NCBI GenBank assembly: GCA_045124315.1
Contig: JBGVLO010000130.1
Coordinates: forward strand, 1 to 50,496
Origin: CAG-411 sp045124315
GTDB lineage: Bacteria > Bacillota > Clostridia > Lachnospirales > Lachnospiraceae
DNA length: 50,496 bases
Direction: 5' to 3'
The notes under the pieces were generated by a model that was given only the letters and a program-made list of their open reading frames with translations, ran no database searches and had not been told where the DNA came from. Below are positions 46,212-50,496 of this stretch, in pieces; position 1 is the stretch's first letter, and each line of letters opens with the position of its first letter. The translations under genes were made by a program, and so were the position numbers.

Positions 46212-46287
46212 TTTGTTACAAATGAATTTTACCATATTCTAACAAAAATGGAAGGGAATGAATTAAATTGTAAGAATTTGTTAGAAT
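46212..46287 (-). promoter_or_regulatory. Probable promoter/operator region of the precursor gene
   Basis: Reading on the minus strand, TAAAAT (46231 to 46226) could be a -10 box; the -35 is weak. Two dyads surround it. TTTGTTACAAA (46212-46222) would cover the transcription start, and the inverted pair ATTCTAACA (46236-46244) / TGTTAGAAT (46279-46287) lies upstream. The leader also holds AAAGCTCC/GGAGC (about 46171-46195) and TTCAAATTAATAATTTGAA (46152-46170) hairpins. This suggests that the precursor has its own, regulated transcript apart from the enzymes. Confidence 0.4.
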
Positions 46288-46370
46288 TAATGGTTGCTGT
46301 ATGGAACAATCAGCTACTTATATGCGAGCATAACATATCAAATTGTCCCATTATATAGGTTTCTGAATAG

Positions 46371-48320
46371 CTACCTTTTTATATTAAATTCATGAGCGAC
46401 CAAAAGGAATGACAAGAAGGTCAAAGGTGTTTCTAGTTCGTTATGGTCTGTAAGACTGTCTTCCAGTGCCTGGTCCACCTCATTTAAAAATTTTTCAATA
46501 TCTGATTTGGAAAAATAATCTGGGATTTCATTTTGGTCTAACAATTTTTCGTATCTCTTTCGAATAGTAGGCCAGTCCTTTAAAATGCGTAGATGCCAAT
46601 CTGCATTTTGTAAGCCATAACGAGGCCAGACCGAAATGTAGGAGGAAGGGAAATAGTCTTTCATAGCACCACGCATCAGCCAGCGGACGATTCCTTTGTG
46701 TGTAAAGTATTCTAATGGTACAGAACAACAAAATTCTAACATGCGTAAATCTCGGGTAGGATCTCTTATGACAACACCACTTGCCAGGCCAAGTTTTGTT
46801 TCGTAAGCGCCGATAAACATATAAGGATTTGGCGAAAACAAACTTTTCAGACGGTGTTCTCTTAGTTCAGGTAGATCTTGGTATTTGAGTAAATCTGCCA
46901 CTTTCTCAAAACGCTCAGAGAAAGAATAATCCTGTAAAATTTTCTTAGTAAGAAAAGGATTGGATATTTCTTGTTTTAGTTCTCTGGTTTGTTTATAGCA
47001 TTGATCCGCGTGTTTAAAATAGGCAAGCATTTCTTTCAATGCCTGTTTCCTGCTTTGCGGAACGGTTTTTGTGCAGTAACCACTTAGATAGCCATAAAAA
47101 GAGAACCATTTCTTGTGACGATACAGATCATACAAGGTTGTTTGGATATCTCCATAGGAAACGGTGGAATTACCAAACTGGCCATTTAACACGACTTTAC
47201 ATCCTTTTTTTCTGGCTTGGTTATAAATTTCAAATAAGTTTGGAAAATTGACAAAAGCCTTGAAAGGAATTTCAAGAATTTCCAATATACGGTCAAAATC
47301 CTCAAAACAGTGTTTGCCCTCATTGTTCAAAAATTCCGCAGAGATGTTTGGGTAAAGTTTTATAAGCTCTTTTACCAGTTCTGTTTCATCTAAAATAAAA
47401 TAGTCCATTTCTTTGTTGCTGGGATGTTCGTATGGAACGTAGGTAAAAGAATAGAGAGTTTTGGATTCTTTTTGCAGTTCCTGTGATGCCAAGGCCGCAA
47501 CACTTGAAGAGTCGAAGCCGCTGCTCAAACAAATGGCAGTCTCTCCATTAGTGCGAAGTGCAGAAGTGACACAGGAACCATATACCTTAATAAACTGCTT
47601 TTTGCAGGTAGCAGCATTTTTTATAGGATGTTTTTTTAGATCCTTTTGTGGGTTCCAGTAACAGTGGGAAGAAAGCGTTCCATTGCACCAGGTCAGATAG
47701 TGTCCTGGGAGCATCTGATAAATTCCCTGGTAGGGGGTATCACCAGGAAATACGTTTGGCAACATTCCGGGAGCTAGTAAAAAATCTTTGAGATAAAGCT
47801 CATTCTTTGGAATATGTGGATGAACTTTTCGAATGGGATCGATCAATGTGGAAAAGCAGAAACTCTCTTTTGTACTGTAGTAATAAAGACTTCTCTGGGA
47901 TAAGGGATCCGTTGCAATATACAACGTGTCGGTATCTTCATGATAAATTGCAATGGAAAATAAACCACGGAGCTTTTTGAGAAAGTCCAGTCCGTAATTC
48001 AAATAAGCAGCATATGCAATAGAACCGTCTGGTGTGGATGGATCCTCAATGTGCAGAGCGGCCAGCAGTTCTTCCCGGTTGTCAAGTATACAATCAGCAG
48101 TAAACAACAGTTTTTGCTCCTTATCATGGATGGGCAACAACTCCATAGGAGCCTCTTTGGTTATAAACTGGAGACCACAGGAGAAGCCTGCATGGGACAA
48201 TATTTTATGTTGAGTTCGATCCAATTTGCATCGAGTCTCAAACAGGCTTGCCATGGTTTCCATAATTGAACACATATTTTTCTCTGGTTTAGTGGTACAA
48301 ATTCCCCAAATAGCAGACAT
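46371..48320 (-). CDS. Asparagine-synthetase-like RiPP (lasso) cyclase
   Basis: A 649-residue protein of the asparagine synthetase B family. The N-terminal glutaminase-like domain (about 1-200) starts MSAIWGI. The Cys2 nucleophile of true asparagine synthetases is missing, so free glutamine hydrolysis is unlikely. The ATP-binding PP-loop is SSGFDSSS (about 266-273), and NGQFGNS (about 379) stands where the second active-site loop GxGGDE would be. Lasso cyclases of this fold adenylate an Asp/Glu side chain and close a macrolactam. The neighbouring kinase-like gene and precursor support that role over amino-acid metabolism. ATG 48320 follows GGGAGGA by about 7 bases; the TTG at 48326 is less likely. 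The C-terminal half is divergent. Confidence 0.8.
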   Translation of the reverse strand: MSAIWGICTTKPEKNMCSIMETMASLFETRCKLDRTQHKILSHAGFSCGLQFITKEAPMELLPIHDKEQKLLFTADCILDNREELLAALHIEDPSTPDGSIAYAAYLNYGLDFLKKLRGLFSIAIYHEDTDTLYIATDPLSQRSLYYYSTKESFCFSTLIDPIRKVHPHIPKNELYLKDFLLAPGMLPNVFPGDTPYQGIYQMLPGHYLTWCNGTLSSHCYWNPQKDLKKHPIKNAATCKKQFIKVYGSCVTSALRTNGETAICLSSGFDSSSVAALASQELQKESKTLYSFTYVPYEHPSNKEMDYFILDETELVKELIKLYPNISAEFLNNEGKHCFEDFDRILEILEIPFKAFVNFPNLFEIYNQARKKGCKVVLNGQFGNSTVSYGDIQTTLYDLYRHKKWFSFYGYLSGYCTKTVPQSRKQALKEMLAYFKHADQCYKQTRELKQEISNPFLTKKILQDYSFSERFEKVADLLKYQDLPELREHRLKSLFSPNPYMFIGAYETKLGLASGVVIRDPTRDLRMLEFCCSVPLEYFTHKGIVRWLMRGAMKDYFPSSYISVWPRYGLQNADWHLRILKDWPTIRKRYEKLLDQNEIPDYFSKSDIEKFLNEVDQALEDSLTDHNELETPLTFLSFLLVAHEFNIKR

Positions 48321-48338
48321 AGGCAAATCCTCCCTTTA

Positions 48339-48357
48339 AAAAATTGTAACAATTTTT
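48339..48357 (-). promoter_or_regulatory. TTGTAACAA dyad in the cyclase leader
   Basis: AAAAATTGTAACAATTTTT is a perfect 19-base dyad, symmetric about the central base, directly upstream of the cyclase ribosome site. It shares the core TTGTWACAA with dyads in the precursor leader and in two starch-gene promoters. It may be an operator; the T-run also makes a weak attenuator possible. Confidence 0.45.
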
Positions 48358-48455
48358 AATAATGATACTGGTGCTAAAAAACTAACTATAATACCCATGG
48401 ATTGTAGAGCCTCTTTTGGAAGGTTCCAAGGATGTTCACTTACGTTAAAGCAACC

Positions 48456-49388
48456 TCAAGTGAGTTCAGTCCTTTTGACCCTGGTATCATGAAAGATTTG
48501 ACTGTCAAAAATGTGGCAGATTTCATCAACAACGTAGCTGTTTCTTGGTCTTCCGATTACGTGAACTTCAATTTCTTTTGCAATATTCAGGCAACATTGT
48601 CCGATGGAAGGGGCGAATTTTCGCTCTCCTAATAAGTGGCGAAGAAATTGATTCTCGATAAGCTGTATAAATTTGTCCATTCCCTCTAACTTTTCATAGA
48701 TAAGCTCTTTTCCATTGTGGACAAAGAGATAAACAAAACTATGAAAGGGAATAGGATGGGAAATGGCAAGCTCATGCATAGGAACCAGAAATTTATCTTT
48801 TTCCTCGTCAATATAGATTAAGTCCTTCGGATCATAGCCCTGGGAAAGGGCTGCGTCCCTGCAAAGTTTCTGATATGGAAAGGTTGGAGGGATGATTGGC
48901 TGCTCGCCCTCAAACAAAACAGCGGCAATATCGTCCGCCAGAAATCCGCAGCCTTGTTGTAGCAATTTACCTGTGAGGGTTGATTTTCCGCAACCGCTCT
49001 CACCGGAAATCAAATAGGCATATCCGCCTTTTTCTATGGCGCTGCAATGAAAGGTGAGGATATTTCTTTGAAGACACAACATAGACATGCCGTATCCTAA
49101 GAGAAAGGATCTTACATATTCCAAGTTACAATTGGGTTCTGTCTCGTAGTGAATGGTCGTTCCGTTGCAGATTTCCATAAAAATGTGATCATTGTGTAAA
49201 TAACTTCGCTTCTCACCAATATAAAAATACCCGGATTTGGTATGGGAAATGTCTGTGGATATAGGACTTTTGCAGACATGTATCAGCTGATCCGGCTGTT
49301 GATTTGCTTCGTCTTCGGATATGCTGGTGAGTTGAGAAAAAGCAAGATCGCTTGCAATGGACAAACCGTATAAACAATAGTAATACAT
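48456..49388 (-). CDS. HPr-kinase-like protein of the RiPP locus
   Basis: A 310-residue protein with a C-terminal HPr kinase/phosphorylase-like P-loop domain: Walker A SGESGCGKST (about 128-137), then GFLADDIAAV (about 148-157) as the metal and catalytic region. The N-terminal part (1-105) has no known motif but is typical in length of the kinase-like proteins found in lasso loci. In the paeninodin locus the equivalent protein phosphorylates the C-terminal Ser of the precursor; the precursor here also ends in Ser. GAGGGGG lies 7 bases before the ATG. It is the first gene of the minus-strand run, 135 bases before the cyclase. The true HPr kinase has a distinct N-terminal domain, which is not seen, so a carbon-control role is unlikely. 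Confidence 0.8.
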   Translation of the reverse strand: MYYYCLYGLSIASDLAFSQLTSISEDEANQQPDQLIHVCKSPISTDISHTKSGYFYIGEKRSYLHNDHIFMEICNGTTIHYETEPNCNLEYVRSFLLGYGMSMLCLQRNILTFHCSAIEKGGYAYLISGESGCGKSTLTGKLLQQGCGFLADDIAAVLFEGEQPIIPPTFPYQKLCRDAALSQGYDPKDLIYIDEEKDKFLVPMHELAISHPIPFHSFVYLFVHNGKELIYEKLEGMDKFIQLIENQFLRHLLGERKFAPSIGQCCLNIAKEIEVHVIGRPRNSYVVDEICHIFDSQIFHDTRVKRTELT

Positions 49389-49446
49389 AATATACCCCCT
49401 CTAAAATGTATCTGTAAAAGCTTATCAATTTGAAACTTTTCTTTCT

Positions 49447-49475
49447 ATCATACCACATTTAAAGGTTGCTGAATA
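49447..49475 (-). promoter_or_regulatory. Promoter of the kinase/cyclase genes
   Basis: On the minus strand an extended -10 TGGTATGAT (TATGAT at 49452 to 49447) with a weak -35 TATTCA (49475 to 49470) at 17 bases, about 60 bases before the kinase start. The extended -10 compensates for the poor -35. Confidence 0.55.
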
Positions 49476-49560
49476 GTATCACAGAAAATAGAGTTTAATC
49501 GGTTTCACCGTTTTTCTAATCTTGCATAGGATAGAAAAAAGAAAAAAAGAGGTTTTCATT

Positions 49561-49842
49561 ATGAATACTGAGCCATGCAAATGCGGTAAACAAAAACATA
49601 TTCACGAGCTGACAGGAAGTACCAGAGTCTTTCGAGAATGCTGCGACTGCCATAATCACAGATTCTGTACGGTAACTGGAGAGGCCATGTACACAAAGGA
49701 TAAACAGGATCATTACCACGAAGTAAAATTCCGTACCGATTTTTCGGACGAACATTACCATGAATTTTATGGAAAAACATCGTCAAATGAAAAAAGTCTA
49801 TCCTTTTGGCTAGTTTACTATTTCACACCATATCGTGTATAA
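49561..49842 (+). CDS. Short YmaF-like His-rich protein
   Basis: A 93-residue protein with the YmaF pattern: HIHELTGSTR, CHNHRFCTVTGEA, HYHEVKFRTDF and DEHYHEFYGKT are the paired His/Glu repeats of that family. The known proteins, as I remember them, are about 135 residues and carry two more such repeats; this one stops early with SLSFWLVYYFTPYRV, a tail unlike the family. It is therefore probably truncated, or a naturally short form. Two N-terminal cysteines (CKCGK) and a CCDC pair suggest metal binding. The ATG at 49561 follows AGAGG; an ATG at 49522 in frame lacks a site. Function of the family is unknown. Confidence 0.65.
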   Translation: MNTEPCKCGKQKHIHELTGSTRVFRECCDCHNHRFCTVTGEAMYTKDKQDHYHEVKFRTDFSDEHYHEFYGKTSSNEKSLSFWLVYYFTPYRV

Positions 49843-49917
49843 GGAAATAAGATATGGAAATATATGTATATTAACATTGAGGGATTGCTCAGTATCAGCA
49901 AAAGGGGGTTGATATAT

Positions 49918-50418
49918 TTGCACCAAACAGACGAACATTATGTGCGTCCGCAGGCTGCATGGGAGAGAATGAGGGCTGCCCAAAATAGTCATCAGACCGT
50001 ATATATCCATGGCACAACCGGTTCCGGCAAGACTTCCTTTGTGGAGGATTTTCTTGCCAGAAGACGGTACTGTTATATCCACATGGCTGATACCGCAATA
50101 GAGGAGCTTGCAGGCATCGCACAAAAAGAGATGGAGAAGGCAGAGAAAAAAGAAAATGCCCAGATGATTTTCGTAATAGATGATTTGCATGTATTAGAAA
50201 GTCGGGAGGAAAAGACTATCTGCGGGCAGTTAATCGAGCAGATGAGCGTAAGAGAGGATATCTGGCTGATCCTGATGTCCAGGGAACCATTGCCGAAATG
50301 GTTAATGTCCGCCTTTGTCCGAATCGTTTTTCTCATCATAGGGGAACAGGAACTGCACCTGGATGAAGAAGAACAGGAAAGCGGGGAACTCATCCTGAGG
50401 TGTCCCCAAAAACTCTAA
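49918..50418 (+). pseudogene. Truncated LuxR/MalT-type STAND ATPase regulator
   Basis: About 166 residues corresponding to the N-terminal part of a large LuxR/MalT-like regulator: Walker A GTTGSGKTS (near residue 38), Walker B MIFVIDDLHVL (near 85-95) and SREPLPKWLM (near 121). FLIIGEQELHLDEEEQE then leads toward the helical repeats. Relatives are several hundred residues long with a C-terminal helix-turn-helix. Here the reading stops at CPQKL, inside a long hairpin at 50391-50441, so the DNA-binding part is missing. Start: TTG 49918 with AAAGGGGG 9 bases before it; an in-frame ATG at 49864 is the alternative. Whether the rest of the gene lies beyond the window end cannot be seen. Confidence 0.6.
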
Positions 50419-50441
50419 CTTTTTGGGGTCACCTCAGGATG
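50391..50441. repeat. Long hairpin at the truncation point of the LuxR-like gene
   Basis: 22-base arms (50391-50412 and 50420-50441; CATCCTGAGGTG pairing with CACCTCAGGATG, then CCCCAAAAA/TTTTTGGGG) with one mismatch and a 7-base loop. The left arm forms the end of the regulator's reading frame. It could be the end of a mobile element, a repeat sequence, or an attenuator. Confidence 0.8.
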
Positions 50442-50496
50442 GCTACAGTAAAGATAGGTGGCGTGACATACAAACTAAAATGTATTTCCGATGGTG
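50439..50496 (+). CDS. Start of an unidentified reading frame cut by the window end
   Basis: From ATG 50439, in the right arm of the hairpin, the frame stays open to the window end (MATVKIGGVTYKLKCISDG). There is no convincing ribosome site, and GTG 50453 is another possible start. I do not recognise the 19 residues. It might belong to the element that interrupted the regulator. Confidence 0.25.
   Translation, partial: MATVKIGGVTYKLKCISDG

Noticed and set aside
48321..48455. 20-codon frame between kinase and cyclase genes as a second precursor
   Set aside because: No ribosome site, no leader motif, and it runs into the dyad before the cyclase start.
48432..48632. Plus-strand 66-residue frame at the end of the kinase gene
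   Set aside because: It is a shadow of the kinase coding sequence on the other strand with no supporting signals.
48456..49388. Reading the kinase-like gene as the true HPr kinase/phosphorylase (hprK)
   Set aside because: The N-terminal domain does not match hprK, and the gene sits in a cyclase/precursor cluster on the accessory side of rpe.
49499..49516. Small hairpin CGGT-ttc-ACCG-TTTTT as a terminator
   Set aside because: Only a 4-bp stem, and no plus-strand gene ends before it.

Overview
The window reads as a low-GC Gram-positive chromosome segment, most likely from an anaerobic gut Clostridia of the Lachnospiraceae type. The reasons are AT-rich DNA, strong AGGAGG-type ribosome binding sites, T-tailed terminators, a Firmicutes housekeeping gene order (era-yqzL-recO; priA-def-fmt-rsmB-rlmN-stp-prkC-rsgA-rpe), a meso-DAP type MurE, and large secreted pullulanases with Thr/Pro/Ala linkers. 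I do not name a species.

Layout. 266-8766 (+): an M16C insulinase-like peptidase, era, a small YqzL-like gene overlapping recO, an unrecognised lipoprotein, glyS and folC. 8858-9868 (-): a membrane-anchored beta-propeller protein. 10084-13726 (+): pheA, an HtrA/DegP-type protease and a DegV protein. 14027-23996 (+): a secreted starch island made of a starch-binding protein and two very large type I pullulanases. All three end in the same pair of Ig-like modules, the last one strongly basic. 24199-27830 (+): a membrane glycerophosphodiester phosphodiesterase and a putative arylsulfotransferase-fold protein that seems to lack the catalytic His. 28276-45757 (+): argS, dapF, murE, murF, priA, def, fmt, a membrane zinc peptidase, rsmB, rlmN, stp, prkC, rsgA and rpe, which together cover cell-wall precursors, translation initiation, rRNA modification and envelope signalling.

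Right after rpe the conserved order stops and an accessory region begins. On the minus strand lies a candidate lasso-type RiPP locus: an HPr-kinase-like protein (48456-49388), an asparagine-synthetase-like cyclase (46371-48320) and a 75-residue precursor (45889-46116). The precursor's leader matches the paeninodin type, but its predicted core is about 57 residues with an Ala/Thr/Pro-rich tail ending in Ser. No RRE/PqqD-like (B1) or transglutaminase-like protease (B2) gene is visible. This is the best candidate for an undescribed system here. Beyond it are a short YmaF-like gene, a truncated LuxR/MalT-type ATPase, and a 22-bp-arm hairpin at the point of truncation.

Non-coding DNA holds several convincing promoters, eight terminators, a mosaic of hairpins before argS, a dispersed TGAACAGTAA motif, and a TTGTWACAA dyad that recurs in the promoter or leader regions of both starch genes and RiPP genes. 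No rRNA, tRNA, CRISPR array or riboswitch was recognised.
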